From Myxococcales bacterium (GTDB lineage: Bacteria > Myxococcota > UBA727 > VGSZ01): 42,811 nucleotides of DNA. Positions 28,018 through 36,534 of the stretch are shown piece after piece. The translations under genes and the position numbers were made by a program. Under the pieces are notes generated by a model. It made no database searches. It was not told the origin of the DNA and was given only the letters and a program-made list of their open reading frames with translations. Location: positions 1-42,811 of the forward strand of contig JAHFED010000052.1 in NCBI GenBank assembly GCA_023248635.1, in the 5' to 3' direction. How positions within the stretch are numbered: the first letter of the stretch is position 1; each line of letters opens with the position of its first letter.

Positions 28018-30321
28018 TCAGCGGCGTCGGCTCCGCACCCACAGCACCAAAAACAGCACGAATCCCAAGATCCCGCAGCCGACGGCAACGACGGCGTTGT
28101 CGACTTCGTAGCGGACGACCAGGTCCCCTTTGCTTGCATCCGCGACGACGACGGCGAGCAACACGCCACCCGCGCGCACCACCGGCAACTCGACGCCGCC
28201 CTGCCGAGCGTGAAAACCCGGCCACCAGGGACGTCGCAACACCACGACCGCACCGCCTTCACCGCTGAGCGACACCCGCGCCTCCCGCGTCGGCGACGAC
28301 ATCGACCACGCCACGCTGGCTACCACCGACGACGACGCGGGCAAGGGCTCGTGCAGCAGGTGCAAGGGATCGTCGATCAAGCGGGCGACGTCGTCGGGCA
28401 CGGCGGCTTCGTCGACAGCAGCCACGACGTCGTCGAGAGCCAAGAGCAGGGGATCGTGTGCGACGGTGACGGCCGCCAGGGATCGATCGAGGGCGTAGAT
28501 GGGGGCGTCGGCGCCGATGATGGGAGCAGCCGCCAGACGCAGATGGGAGTTTGGTTCGGCCCGCGTGATCAAGTGCGTGCAGCCCAGAGCCCAAGCCCGA
28601 CCCAGGTGCTCTTCGTCGACGCTGGCGGCCAGAATGAAGGTCGGTCCCTGACTCGAGGCCATGGCCGCGTGGGGCACAGCGCTGCCCTGGCATTGGTGCA
28701 AGTTCGGTTTCTGATCGAGCCAGTCGACGATGACGTCGCCTTCGATGCCGAGCACCTCGCCGGGGCGATCGACGTGGCGCGCGAGCACATTGCGGCTTTG
28801 ACAAAGCAAGGCCGAGGAGGCGGAGAGCTCCGGCGTCACCCGCGACGGCAGCGAGGTCAACGGACGTCCCAGCGGCAAAGCGCGCGCAAAGCACAGCACC
28901 AACGGCAGCGCCAACGCGAGGGGCAACCAGCGGGGGCGGGCGAGCGCGACCAGAGCGGCGACGACGACGAAGGCCGCGGCGAGGGCCCCCCGCTCCACCA
29001 AGAGAGCGCCGAGATTCGGCATGCCGGCAACCATTGGACGTGAAGCGAAGGCGGTGCCCAGCGCGTCGACGTGGGTGCGTGTCCCAAGAGCGATGGCGAC
29101 GAGGACGACGTCGACGGAGGCGGCGACGACGAGGGCCAACACCACCCTGCGCGCCCAGGGTCTGTGCCGACCAGCGAGGGCGGCGCTGTGAAAAGCGAGC
29201 AGAAGCAGCGCGAGCGAGGCGACGACGAAGTACTTGACGGGGTAGCGAAAGAAAGCGAGGGGCGGGAGCACCCTGAGGGCGAGCCCGTACACCGGGGTCT
29301 GCGCGCCGAGAGCGAAGAGAGACGCAACGACGGCGACGACGGCGGGTGCCCACCAGCGACGTGCCCCGGGCCGGCGAGCGCAAACGACGACGCGCACCGT
29401 CGCGAGCAGCGCCAAGGCCAACGCCGCCGCACCAAGGAAGGGCGTGAGGTTCCACGGCGGTCGCACCAAGGCATCGTTGGCCCACACCGTGAGCAAGCTG
29501 CTGCCGTCGGCGGCCCTTTCGTCGACGGCACCGGGCCACAGCACCCCGAGCAGCTGCGGTGGCGACAGCGACCAGCCAAAGGGGTCTGGCACGCGCGACG
29601 AGCGCGACGTCGCCCGCGCCAGCCCCAGCGCCAGGCTGAGCTGCACGCCACCCACCAGGGCGCCCGAGGCGAACACCAGGCCCGTGCGCAGGAGATGACG
29701 ACGACGAATGGCGCTTTCGAGCACGACGACGCCGAGCACGATGCCAAAGCCCTGCAGCTCACCGGCCAAGAGCAAAAGCGCGGGACCACCGGCGAGCAGG
29801 CACAGACCGCCGACGTCGTTGCCCCGACGCAACAGGCGACACGCCCCCGCCCAGGTGAGGGGCAGCCCAACGGCGCCGACGAGATAGGGCCCGTGCAAAA
29901 TCAGATCGAGCACACTGCCGCAGCAGGCAAAGGCGAGGCCGAAGCAGAAACACGCGGAGCCGCTGAGGCCCTTGGCTCGAGCAAGGGCGGCGGCGGCGGC
30001 GGCGACGGCGGCGAGGTGGAGCACGACGAACAACGATGCAGCCAACTCGACGTCGAAGGGCCGCAGGATCCACGACAGGGGATAGAGCACGAGGCCTTGG
30101 GGCTCTTGGAGCAAGGGTCCGCCACCGCCCAGGGCCGCGGAGAGCACAACGTCCTCGCCGCGCCCGCCGCACAGCATGCTCAAGAGCACGCGCGAGTGAT
30201 CGAGGCCGAGGTAGCGCAGACCCCAGAGCAGAGGGACCACTGCGACGACGATGACGACGACGGCGCTCCACAATGCTGGGCGCTGTGCGGGGTGCCAAGG
30301 TCGGACGCCACCAGTCGTCAC
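28018..30321 (-). CDS. YfhO-like polytopic membrane protein
   Basis: 767 residues. About twelve hydrophobic segments occupy the first 500 residues; a soluble beta-rich domain follows (about 510-730), then a last helix and a basic end (WVRSRRR). The layout and the FFRYPVKYFVVASLALLLL segment resemble the YfhO-like/GT-C-type glycosyltransferase-like proteins that glycosylate teichoic acids in Gram-positives and occur widely in Deltaproteobacteria. Catalytic acidic loop residues are not certain by eye. The GTG start overlaps the stop of the GT2 gene (GTGA), so the two are translationally coupled, which fits use of a lipid-linked sugar made by the GT2 enzyme. The stop is followed by the 27653-28017 repeat region. 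Confidence 0.7.
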   Translation of the reverse strand: MTTGGVRPWHPAQRPALWSAVVVIVVAVVPLLWGLRYLGLDHSRVLLSMLCGGRGEDVVLSAALGGGGPLLQEPQGLVLYPLSWILRPFDVELAASLFVVLHLAAVAAAAAALARAKGLSGSACFCFGLAFACCGSVLDLILHGPYLVGAVGLPLTWAGACRLLRRGNDVGGLCLLAGGPALLLLAGELQGFGIVLGVVVLESAIRRRHLLRTGLVFASGALVGGVQLSLALGLARATSRSSRVPDPFGWSLSPPQLLGVLWPGAVDERAADGSSLLTVWANDALVRPPWNLTPFLGAAALALALLATVRVVVCARRPGARRWWAPAVVAVVASLFALGAQTPVYGLALRVLPPLAFFRYPVKYFVVASLALLLLAFHSAALAGRHRPWARRVVLALVVAASVDVVLVAIALGTRTHVDALGTAFASRPMVAGMPNLGALLVERGALAAAFVVVAALVALARPRWLPLALALPLVLCFARALPLGRPLTSLPSRVTPELSASSALLCQSRNVLARHVDRPGEVLGIEGDVIVDWLDQKPNLHQCQGSAVPHAAMASSQGPTFILAASVDEEHLGRAWALGCTHLITRAEPNSHLRLAAAPIIGADAPIYALDRSLAAVTVAHDPLLLALDDVVAAVDEAAVPDDVARLIDDPLHLLHEPLPASSSVVASVAWSMSSPTREARVSLSGEGGAVVVLRRPWWPGFHARQGGVELPVVRAGGVLLAVVVADASKGDLVVRYEVDNAVVAVGCGILGFVLFLVLWVRSRRR

Positions 30322-31055
30322 AGGCGCCAGCGCAAGAGCTCGTAGATGGCGCGCACACCATCGCGGGCACGGATCTTCTTGCCGTCGGCCACACCTCGAG
30401 GTGCATAGCGAATGGGCACCTCGAGGATGGTCTCGCCGCGCTTCAAGAGCTTGGCGGTGAGCTCCGGACAGAGCTCGAAGCCCTTGGCCTCCAGAGACAA
30501 TGAACGCAACAAAGCTCCATCAACCATCTTATAACAGGTCGGCTCATCGGTCAGATCAGACCCATATAGGATATTCGTACACGCCGTCACGAGCCGCCCA
30601 CCGAGATAAAAAACGGCAGCACCGCGACGACTGGGCCCCAGGATGCGGCTGCCGTACACCGCCCTGCTTTTGCCTGCGAGCAAGGGGGCAAGAACGACGT
30701 CGAGGTCTGCGGGGTCGTATTCGAGATCGGCATCCTGCACGACGACGAGGTCGCCTGCGCTGGCTTCGATCCCCGTACGCACGGCACAGCCCTTGCCGCC
30801 GTTGGCCTGCCGGATCATGCGCGCTGCCACTTGGCCCTGCAGGCGGACCAGGCAGCGGTCGACCACGGCAGCGGTGTCGTCGGTGGAGCCGTCATCAACG
30901 ACGACGACTTCGTGGGGGATGGCGAGCTTCAGCGCACCGAGGCGCCCGAGCAGCTGCCCAATGGTGCGCCCCTCGTCGAAGGCGGGGACCACGATGGAGA
31001 GCAACGAGTAGCGAGGCCAAGGTGGAGGTGCAGCGCTCGTCGTGGGTGCCGCCAT
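30318..31055 (-). CDS. GT2-family glycosyltransferase (polyprenyl-phosphate sugar transferase type)
   Basis: 245 residues, GT-A fold. Landmarks are LSIVVPAFDEGRTIGQLL, VVVVDDGSTDDT (DDGST), the DxD-type VVQDADLEYDPADL, and AVYGSRILG. This pattern is that of dolichol/undecaprenyl-phosphate mannose or glucose synthases (DPM1/ArnC-like), which load a polyprenyl carrier on the cytosolic face. No C-terminal membrane helices are present, so it is the soluble DPM1-type. The segment around 30501-30580, coding NILYGSDLTDEPTCYKMV, is clearly richer in A and T (36 G/C of 80 by hand). Start ATG 31055; ribosome site weak. It precedes the YfhO-like gene with overlap. Confidence 0.86.
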   Translation of the reverse strand: MAAPTTSAAPPPWPRYSLLSIVVPAFDEGRTIGQLLGRLGALKLAIPHEVVVVDDGSTDDTAAVVDRCLVRLQGQVAARMIRQANGGKGCAVRTGIEASAGDLVVVQDADLEYDPADLDVVLAPLLAGKSRAVYGSRILGPSRRGAAVFYLGGRLVTACTNILYGSDLTDEPTCYKMVDGALLRSLSLEAKGFELCPELTAKLLKRGETILEVPIRYAPRGVADGKKIRARDGVRAIYELLRWRL

Positions 31056-31172
31056 GGCGGCTCAGCCTATCCCAGATTGCCCGCGTGGCCGGCCGGCGTG
31101 TGCCAAAGGGGCAGCGACGTCATCCGTGCGCACCGGCGGATGACCTCGCTGCGAGGCCGATTGGCCTTCGAA

Positions 31173-31706
31173 TCAGATCAAATGCATCAGGTGCTCGAGC
31201 TGGTGATCGAAATGATCAACGTCGTCGACGATCTTGGTTCGCGTGGCCATCCACGTCTCGGCATTGGCGCCCTCGACGGTCGCCTTGAGGTGCGAGCGGT
31301 AGGCCTGCAGGTCATCCCGAATCTTCATCACATCGGCATGCACCATGTCCCGGTCAGGATCCGTCGACGTCTGGCTGGCCTCCATGATCTTCAGCGCTTT
31401 GTTGTCGAGCATGTCGAGGCGGTCTTCGGCGAGCATCGTGAATTTCGCCTGCTCCACGGCCATCTCGAGCTTCTGATCGACGAGGGCTTTGGTCTCACGC
31501 GCGAACTGGCCCATCTCTTTGGAGTCCTTCCACTCCTTCGTCGCGCCCATGTCCTTCTTGTCCTTCATGTCTTTCTTCGCGTCGGGGTGCTTGCCCTCTT
31601 TCACCTCGGCCCGGCGCTCGACCTCTGTGCGACGGGAGATGTGCCCGTTTTCGCAACCCACGACGGACAGAGCGACAGCGGCGGCGATGACGACGATTCT
31701 CTGCAT
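31173..31706 (-). CDS. Small helical lipoprotein
   Basis: 177 residues with an N-terminal signal ending in the lipobox VVGC. The mature part is highly charged: a Lys/Asp-rich stretch (KKDMKDKKDMGATKEWKD) and long amphipathic helices to the end, with no recognised domain. GGAGG precedes ATG 31706. It lies between the GT2 and MATE genes on the same strand, with a 117-base gap downstream and a 194-base gap upstream, so it may be monocistronic. Function unknown; a periplasmic helical-bundle role is all that can be suggested. Confidence 0.75.
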   Translation of the reverse strand: MQRIVVIAAAVALSVVGCENGHISRRTEVERRAEVKEGKHPDAKKDMKDKKDMGATKEWKDSKEMGQFARETKALVDQKLEMAVEQAKFTMLAEDRLDMLDNKALKIMEASQTSTDPDRDMVHADVMKIRDDLQAYRSHLKATVEGANAETWMATRTKIVDDVDHFDHQLEHLMHLI

Positions 31707-31900
31707 AGAGCCTCCACGGCGCTGGGTTGCACCGGCGGAACCGCTCGCTGCCATGCCCATGCCACGCGAGCACCCGCTGCGGGGGCATCCGAGCCCCAGC
31801 GCAGGCACCTGATGAATCGCCAAAGCGCCACAGCGAGCGTCACAGCACAGCAGAAGCTGGCGGCGCCGTCGTGTCCTGCCGGGCTGTTCGGGAGACCAGA

Positions 31901-33358
31901 TCAGAGGATCGTGCGTTTCCAGCGGCCGGACCAAAAGCGCCAGCCCGTCGCGCTCAGCAACAACATTCCATAGAGTGCCGTCGCATACCAACACCCAATG
32001 AGACCCAGGCCCATGACCACGGAAAACACAAAGGCCAATGGCACCAGGCAGAAGAAATGAAGCGTGAACTCCGCAACGGCGACGAAGCGGGATTCGCCGG
32101 CTCCATAGAGCGCCTGGGTCAGCACCAAAGCGCCGGCGGCGATGGGCGCGATGAAGCCACAAAAGCGCAACGAGGGAACGGCGATGGCGACGACGGCGTC
32201 CTTCAAGTGCTCGATCTTGCGCTGATCTTTGGGCAGAAACAGCCGAATGAGCTCCTCGGGGAAGGCAACGACGACGACGCCCAACACACTCATGACGGCG
32301 ACGATGAGGAGCACGCTCTGCCAACCGTAGCGGGCCGCGAGCTCGGGCTTGCGGGCGCCGAGGGACTGGCTCACCAGGGTCGCTGTCGACGTGCCGAAGG
32401 CGATGCAGGTCATGAACACCACCATCATGATGGTGATGATCTCGGAGGCGGCGGCGGCGTTGGCTCCCCCTCCACCGTTTTCGAGGGTGTCGATGTAGGC
32501 GGGGATGCGCATGAACAGGCCAAAACCGCTCATGACGACGACGGTCGCAAAGCCCGAAAAGATCGAGAGGGTCGCGATGCTGCTGGTGACCCTGAGGTCG
32601 AGGTTCTTGAACCGGAAGGCAGCGAAGAGCTTCCGGTCTGTCGGGCGCAGCGCGTAGACCACCATCATCGAAGCACCGATGGTGCTCGCCATGACCGCAG
32701 CCCAGGCCGCGCCGTTCACCCCCAGAGCGGGGGCGCCAGCATTGCCGAACACCAGCAGCCAGCAGAGCAGCAGATTCGCGACGTTCATCGTGATGGCCAC
32801 GGCCATGTGCACGTGAGTGCGGCCGATGCCGTCGTAAAACGACTTCACCGACGCCGTCAGCACCATCGGCAAGATGCCGAGAAAGCGGATCTGGCAAAAA
32901 GAAATCCCAATGCGCTGCACGTTTGGATCGTCGTGAATCAACGGGAAGAGCACCGGCACCAAGAGTACGGCGGCGATGGTGATCAGCGTCGACGTGACCA
33001 CCGCCAGCGCCGTGGAGTTGACGAGCACCTTGCCCGCGCCGAGAGCGTCGCCTTCACCGAAACGTCGGGCAGTGAGAGCCTGCGTTCCCACCGAGATGGC
33101 CGAGAGAAAGCCGCCGAAGGCCCAGAGCAGGATGAGCGACGGCGTCATGGCCGCGTGTCCGGGCACTGCCTGATCTTCGGGCAGACGACCGATGAACATC
33201 GCGTCGGTTTGGTTGATCAGGGTTTGGGTCAGCATGCCGATGATGACGGGCAATCCCAACCAAACGATGCGCTTCAGCAGCACGGGCTCGACGAAGCCGG
33301 CCCTACCGGGATCGTCGACGTAGACGCTTGCAGTGCTTGCGGGGGGCGCCACGTCCAT
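31901..33358 (-). CDS. MATE-family multidrug/metabolite exporter
   Basis: 485 residues with about 12 hydrophobic helices in two repeats of six, as in the MATE family, which exports cationic drugs or metabolites by Na+ or H+ antiport. Landmarks are the N-terminal LGLPVIIGMLTQTLINQTDAMFIGRL (the MATE start, with the conserved D), VGTQALTARRFGEGD, and the second repeat GTSTATLVSQSLGAR. ATG 33358 was chosen; AGGA lies about 11 bases upstream. The longer frame to 33502 adds residues rich in Cys and Arg that do not resemble the family. Transport substrate unknown. Confidence 0.9.
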   Translation of the reverse strand: MDVAPPASTASVYVDDPGRAGFVEPVLLKRIVWLGLPVIIGMLTQTLINQTDAMFIGRLPEDQAVPGHAAMTPSLILLWAFGGFLSAISVGTQALTARRFGEGDALGAGKVLVNSTALAVVTSTLITIAAVLLVPVLFPLIHDDPNVQRIGISFCQIRFLGILPMVLTASVKSFYDGIGRTHVHMAVAITMNVANLLLCWLLVFGNAGAPALGVNGAAWAAVMASTIGASMMVVYALRPTDRKLFAAFRFKNLDLRVTSSIATLSIFSGFATVVVMSGFGLFMRIPAYIDTLENGGGGANAAAASEIITIMMVVFMTCIAFGTSTATLVSQSLGARKPELAARYGWQSVLLIVAVMSVLGVVVVAFPEELIRLFLPKDQRKIEHLKDAVVAIAVPSLRFCGFIAPIAAGALVLTQALYGAGESRFVAVAEFTLHFFCLVPLAFVFSVVMGLGLIGCWYATALYGMLLLSATGWRFWSGRWKRTIL

Positions 33359-33669
33359 GTCCGGGCGTCCTATCGGACGAGCGCTGCTGCGGCAAGCCAT
33401 CGAGTCGCAGGTACTTCCTGCTTCGCACCCGTCGGCGCTCAACGGATCTCCCGTTTTGTCTCCGGCTTTGCTTCCTGCGTTGCACCCCGCGCACGGCGTC
33501 AAACTCGGGGTCGAAATCGTTTGATTCAGCAGTGTGTTGAGGTTTCGTTGCGATTCTTTCGTCTTGCGCCTGCCGGCGCCTGCTTCTACGGTTCGCGCGC
33601 TTTCGCCTGCCCTTTGTTCTCGCTCAGCTTTCGTGACACGAAGCGCTGCCAGCTGCTGCCGGAGACTCG
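33359..33669. promoter_or_regulatory. Divergent intergenic region between the MATE and pal genes
   Basis: 311 bases containing the 5' ends of both genes, so the promoters of the MATE exporter and the pal-cpoB genes must lie here. The right 150 bases are pyrimidine-rich (TTTCG, CTTGCG, CTTTCG) and T-richer than the rest of the window. I see no confident -35/-10 pair and no open frame with a believable start. CGCCTGCCGGCG can form a small hairpin. Confidence 0.4.
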
Positions 33670-34431
33670 ATGAACCCCTTGCGCGTCCTGCTTGTCGTCG
33701 TCGCCACCCTCGGCGGGCTGGTGCTGTCGGGCTGCCCCGGGCCGGAATACCCCAAGTGCGAGAGCGACGATCACTGCAAAAAGAAGGATGGCAAGGCCAT
33801 CAATGAGTATTGTCTCTTTGGCCAGTGCCAGCAGTGTGCAAAAGATGCACAATGCGGCGCCGATCAACGCTGCAACAAAGGCCGCTGCGAGAAGACCTGC
33901 ACCACCGACGATCAATGCGGCACCGGCAACATCTGCACGGCGGGGGCCTGCACCAAGGCCCAGTGCAAATCCGACGACGCCTGCGGCAAGGGCGCCACCT
34001 GCGATGCGGGCCGCTGCAAGCGTACGGCGATGACCATTGGCCCCGACGGCACCCCCATTCCCGTCGGTCCCGACCCCGTCCCCAGCGACCTCAAGTGCGA
34101 TCTCCGGGGTCGCGTTCCTTTCGACTTCAACGTTTCCGATCTGCGGCCCGACAGCCGCGCGCTCCTCGACAACTTCGCCAAGTGTATGAAGAAGAACACC
34201 GGCTGGAAGCTCAAGGTCGAGGGCCACGCCGACGAACGTGGGACTCCCGAGTTTAACCTTTCGCTGGGAGAGAGCCGCGCCAAGGCCGTTCGCAAGTATC
34301 TGGTGAACCTCGGCGTCGAAGAGAACCGCGTCGGCTTCGTCTCTTATGGCGAAGAGAAGCCAATCGACCCGGGATCGTCTGAGGAAGCCTGGTCGGCAAA
34401 CCGCCGGGCGGAGCTGGTCGTTACTCCGTGA
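33670..34431 (+). CDS. pal: Peptidoglycan-associated lipoprotein Pal with Cys-rich insert
   Basis: 253 residues. The signal ends in the lipobox LSGC, giving an outer-membrane lipoprotein. Residues about 30-125 carry some 18 cysteines in short CxxDxxCxxGxxCxxGxC units (for example CTTDDQCGTGNICTAGAC), a Dickkopf/EGF-like insert that enteric Pal lacks but that I know from some Deltaproteobacteria. The C-terminal OmpA domain is clear: DFNVSDLRPDSRALLD, LKVEGHADERGTPEFN, LGESRAKAVRKYLVNLGV, and SANRRAELVV. Pal tethers the outer membrane to peptidoglycan as part of the Tol-Pal complex. cpoB follows 69 bases downstream, the normal Tol-Pal order. TolB, A, R and Q are not in the window. Confidence 0.93.
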   Translation: MNPLRVLLVVVATLGGLVLSGCPGPEYPKCESDDHCKKKDGKAINEYCLFGQCQQCAKDAQCGADQRCNKGRCEKTCTTDDQCGTGNICTAGACTKAQCKSDDACGKGATCDAGRCKRTAMTIGPDGTPIPVGPDPVPSDLKCDLRGRVPFDFNVSDLRPDSRALLDNFAKCMKKNTGWKLKVEGHADERGTPEFNLSLGESRAKAVRKYLVNLGVEENRVGFVSYGEEKPIDPGSSEEAWSANRRAELVVTP

Positions 34432-34439
34432 AATTTGAG

Positions 34440-34490
34440 GTCAAGACGCGCCGACGTCTTGACAACTTCAAGACGCGCGCGCGTCCTGAA
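34440..34490 (+). repeat. Two tandem AAGACG hairpins upstream of cpoB (second repeat family)
   Basis: Hairpin 1 is GTCAAGACG-CGCCGA-CGTCTTGAC (34440-34463). Hairpin 2 is TTCAAGACGCGC against GCGCGTCCTGAA (34467-34490, one mismatch). Hairpin 2 ends two bases before the ribosome site AGG of cpoB, exactly as in the atpH copy. Confidence 0.8.
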
Positions 34491-34500
34491 AGGTGCAGCA

Positions 34501-35376
34501 ATGGACCGATCTTTGGTGCTCCTGCTGGGTCTGGGACTGGCTACCTCTTCCTGCGTGACCACGCGCGCCGAGGGCGAGCAGCTGCGCACCGACGTCGACG
34601 CCCTCAAGACCGAGACGGCGCAATTGCAGGCCCTCGTTTCGGACCTCAAAGCCCGCGAGTCCGGCCGCGTGACCAAGCTCGACACGCGCGTGCAGGAGCT
34701 CGAGAGCACGCTCGGCACCTTGCGCCAGGCCGACGCCGACTCCGGCGTGCAGCTCGAGAAGATCGTCGCCGAAGTGCAGCTGCTGCGCGGCGAGGTTGAC
34801 GAGGCCAAGCACGAGATCGGCGAACAGAAGGCCTCGGTGGAGTCCATTCTCGCGCGCCCCCCAGTGGCCGTGTCGTCGGCGGCAACCGCCCCGAAGATCG
34901 AAGACGATCCCAAGCGCGTCGCCCAGATCGACGGGCAAGAAGTGCCGAGCGCAGCCAAGGAGCACTACGACTTCGCCAAGAAGTTGTTCGACGACAAGAA
35001 GTTCGGCGCTGCCGCCGACGCCTTCGAGCTCTTTTTGGTGCGTCACGCCAAGGAAGAGGATTTGGTTGATAACGCGGCCTTTTGGAAGGCCGAAAGTTAT
35101 TATCAATTGGCAGGTGCCGGCTCGGACAAGGCGGCGAAGGAGAAGGCCTACAAGCAGGCCATCCTTTCCTACCAGCGCGTGTTGGAGACGCCCAAGAGCG
35201 AGAAGTCCGACGGCGCTCTCTTCAAGATCGGCCTGTCCTTCGAGCAGCTCGGCTTTCAAGACGAGGCCCGCGTCTTCTACGAAGAGCTGATCTCGAAGCA
35301 TGAAAAATCGCCCTTGATACCCGATGCCAAAAAGAGACTGAAGTCGCTGAACGCGGCGAAGAAAAAGCCGAAGTAG
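34501..35376 (+). CDS. cpoB: Tol-Pal system protein CpoB (YbgF) with N-terminal coiled coil and TPR domain
   Basis: 291 residues. The N-terminus has a signal ending in SSC (lipobox TSSC). Residues about 25-125 are a coiled coil (LKTETAQLQALVSDLKARES and so on), as in CpoB, which trimerises. The C-terminal half has TPR helices (HYDFAKKLFDDKKFGAAADAFELFL, AILSYQRVLETPKSEKSDGALFKIGLSFEQLG, EARVFYEELISKHEKSPLIPDAKKRL), normal for the YbgF/CpoB domain that binds TolA and coordinates peptidoglycan synthesis with outer-membrane constriction. The DNA at 35040-35110 is locally AT-rich. ATG 34501 has an AAAGG site. The enteric protein is shorter and periplasmic rather than lipid-anchored. Confidence 0.86.
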   Translation: MDRSLVLLLGLGLATSSCVTTRAEGEQLRTDVDALKTETAQLQALVSDLKARESGRVTKLDTRVQELESTLGTLRQADADSGVQLEKIVAEVQLLRGEVDEAKHEIGEQKASVESILARPPVAVSSAATAPKIEDDPKRVAQIDGQEVPSAAKEHYDFAKKLFDDKKFGAAADAFELFLVRHAKEEDLVDNAAFWKAESYYQLAGAGSDKAAKEKAYKQAILSYQRVLETPKSEKSDGALFKIGLSFEQLGFQDEARVFYEELISKHEKSPLIPDAKKRLKSLNAAKKKPK

Positions 35377-35461
35377 CCGCCTGCCGGCCGTTTTCGCTGA
35401 TGAGCCGGCACAGCCTGGGCGTCAAGATGTGGCGCCTTCTCTCCCATGCGATGATGCTCCG

Positions 35462-36322
35462 ATGCACCTTCGAAAGAATGGGTTTGAGGCCCCAAGCTCG
35501 GCGACGCCGCCGCGTCTCGAAACCAACCCGCCACTGGTCAATGCCCCAGTTCTGCCGGGCCCTGCGTTGCCGGCCTCCGTCGTCGTCGAAAGGCCGACGG
35601 ACGTACTTGTTGCCATGCAGACCCCGATCAGTCCCGATCTTGACAGCCGCAGGCAGGCCCAAGTGGGGGCGCGTCCGCAGGACTCGGGAACGAGAAGTCT
35701 CCCGCCCAACGCTGCAGAGACGGCGTCGTGGAAACCGGGGCCCATCGCCGACGCCAAAGAGATCGTGGCCGCGTTGATCAGAGGGCACGGCACCGCGCTG
35801 AACGAGGCCCAGCTCGATCTCTACCTCCGCCAGTACCAAGCTGGTGGCCGCGTGAACGTCGAAGCCCGCAGCTCCATGAACATCGCTGGCGTCTTCAATG
35901 CCGCCACTGGCAAAGCGGCGTGGGAGCAGCGCTCCTCGATGAAGGTCGCCGGCGTGTTCAATCCCGTCAGCGGCAACGTCGAGTGGCAGCAGCGCTCGTC
36001 GATGAACATCGCTGGCGCCTTCAATCCCATCACCGGCAAGGTGGAGTGGGAGCAGCGCTCGACCCTGAATCTGGCTGGCGTCTTCAACCCCATCAGCGGC
36101 AAGGTCGAGTGGCAGCAGCGGTCGTCGTCGAACATCGCTGGCGCGTTCAACCCCAACACCAAAAGGGTCGAGTGGAAGGAGTTCTCGACGATGAAGGTGG
36201 CCGGCGCCTTCGATCCGACGTTGGGCTCCGTTCGCTGGGAGACGCGCTCGTCGATGAATCTCGCGATGGTCTACGTGCCCCCGGCGACCACGGCCGGGAT
36301 TGACGGCGCGGAAGGCTACTGA
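35462..36322 (+). CDS. Protein of seven 21-residue beta-repeats, unknown family
   Basis: 286 residues from ATG 35462 (GTG 35429 would add 11). The N-terminal 130 residues are Pro/Ala/Val-rich and have one helical segment (AKEIVAALIRGHGTALNEAQLDLYLRQYQAGG). Then come seven units of 21 residues (63 bp, starts at 35867, 35930, 35993, 36056, 36119, 36182, 36245), pattern (R/F)S(S/T)(M/L/S)(N/K)(I/V/L)AG(V/A)FNPxTGKVEW(E/Q)(Q/E). Each unit has two short strands joined by a turn (NPxTGK), suggesting a regular beta-meander, solenoid or amyloid-like fold. No signal peptide, membrane helix or catalytic motif was seen. Trp is conserved at position 19 in six units. Its TGA stop is the first codon of repeat copy F. 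I know no family with this repeat. Confidence 0.8.
   Translation: MHLRKNGFEAPSSATPPRLETNPPLVNAPVLPGPALPASVVVERPTDVLVAMQTPISPDLDSRRQAQVGARPQDSGTRSLPPNAAETASWKPGPIADAKEIVAALIRGHGTALNEAQLDLYLRQYQAGGRVNVEARSSMNIAGVFNAATGKAAWEQRSSMKVAGVFNPVSGNVEWQQRSSMNIAGAFNPITGKVEWEQRSTLNLAGVFNPISGKVEWQQRSSSNIAGAFNPNTKRVEWKEFSTMKVAGAFDPTLGSVRWETRSSMNLAMVYVPPATTAGIDGAEGY
35867..36307 (+). repeat. Seven tandem 63-bp coding repeats
   Basis: In-frame 63-bp repeats with high similarity at DNA level (for example GAGTGG(G/C)AGCAGCGCTC(G/C)TCGATGAA), so recent amplification by slippage or recombination is likely. The last unit is partial and divergent. The repeat number probably differs between strains. Confidence 0.9.
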
Positions 36323-36534
36323 TCCCCGATCTCGTTGAACTTCGACCGCGGAGCGGTCTCGTTCATCTCGGTCGGGGATGCCCTTCTGGGAGGTCTGGTG
36401 CAGACCCCCCCGCGCCGGCGGAGCCGGACGCGGGGCCCCCCACCAACTCCGCGTTCCGCGGGCGCGCTTCACGCGCATCATCCTGCGTCTTCCCATCTCG
36501 GAACGCGGTCGAACATCAAGCGGACGCGGGATGA
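36320..36534 (+). repeat. Composite multi-hairpin repeat, copy F (full length)
   Basis: 215 bases with modules I-IV. Module I (36322-36379) has TTGAAC/GTTCAT variants; module II has one mismatch (CAGACCCCCC arm). It starts with the TGA of the 21-residue-repeat gene, and its right end (36516-36534) encodes the last residues and the stop of the convergent hypothetical gene on the minus strand. Confidence 0.93.
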
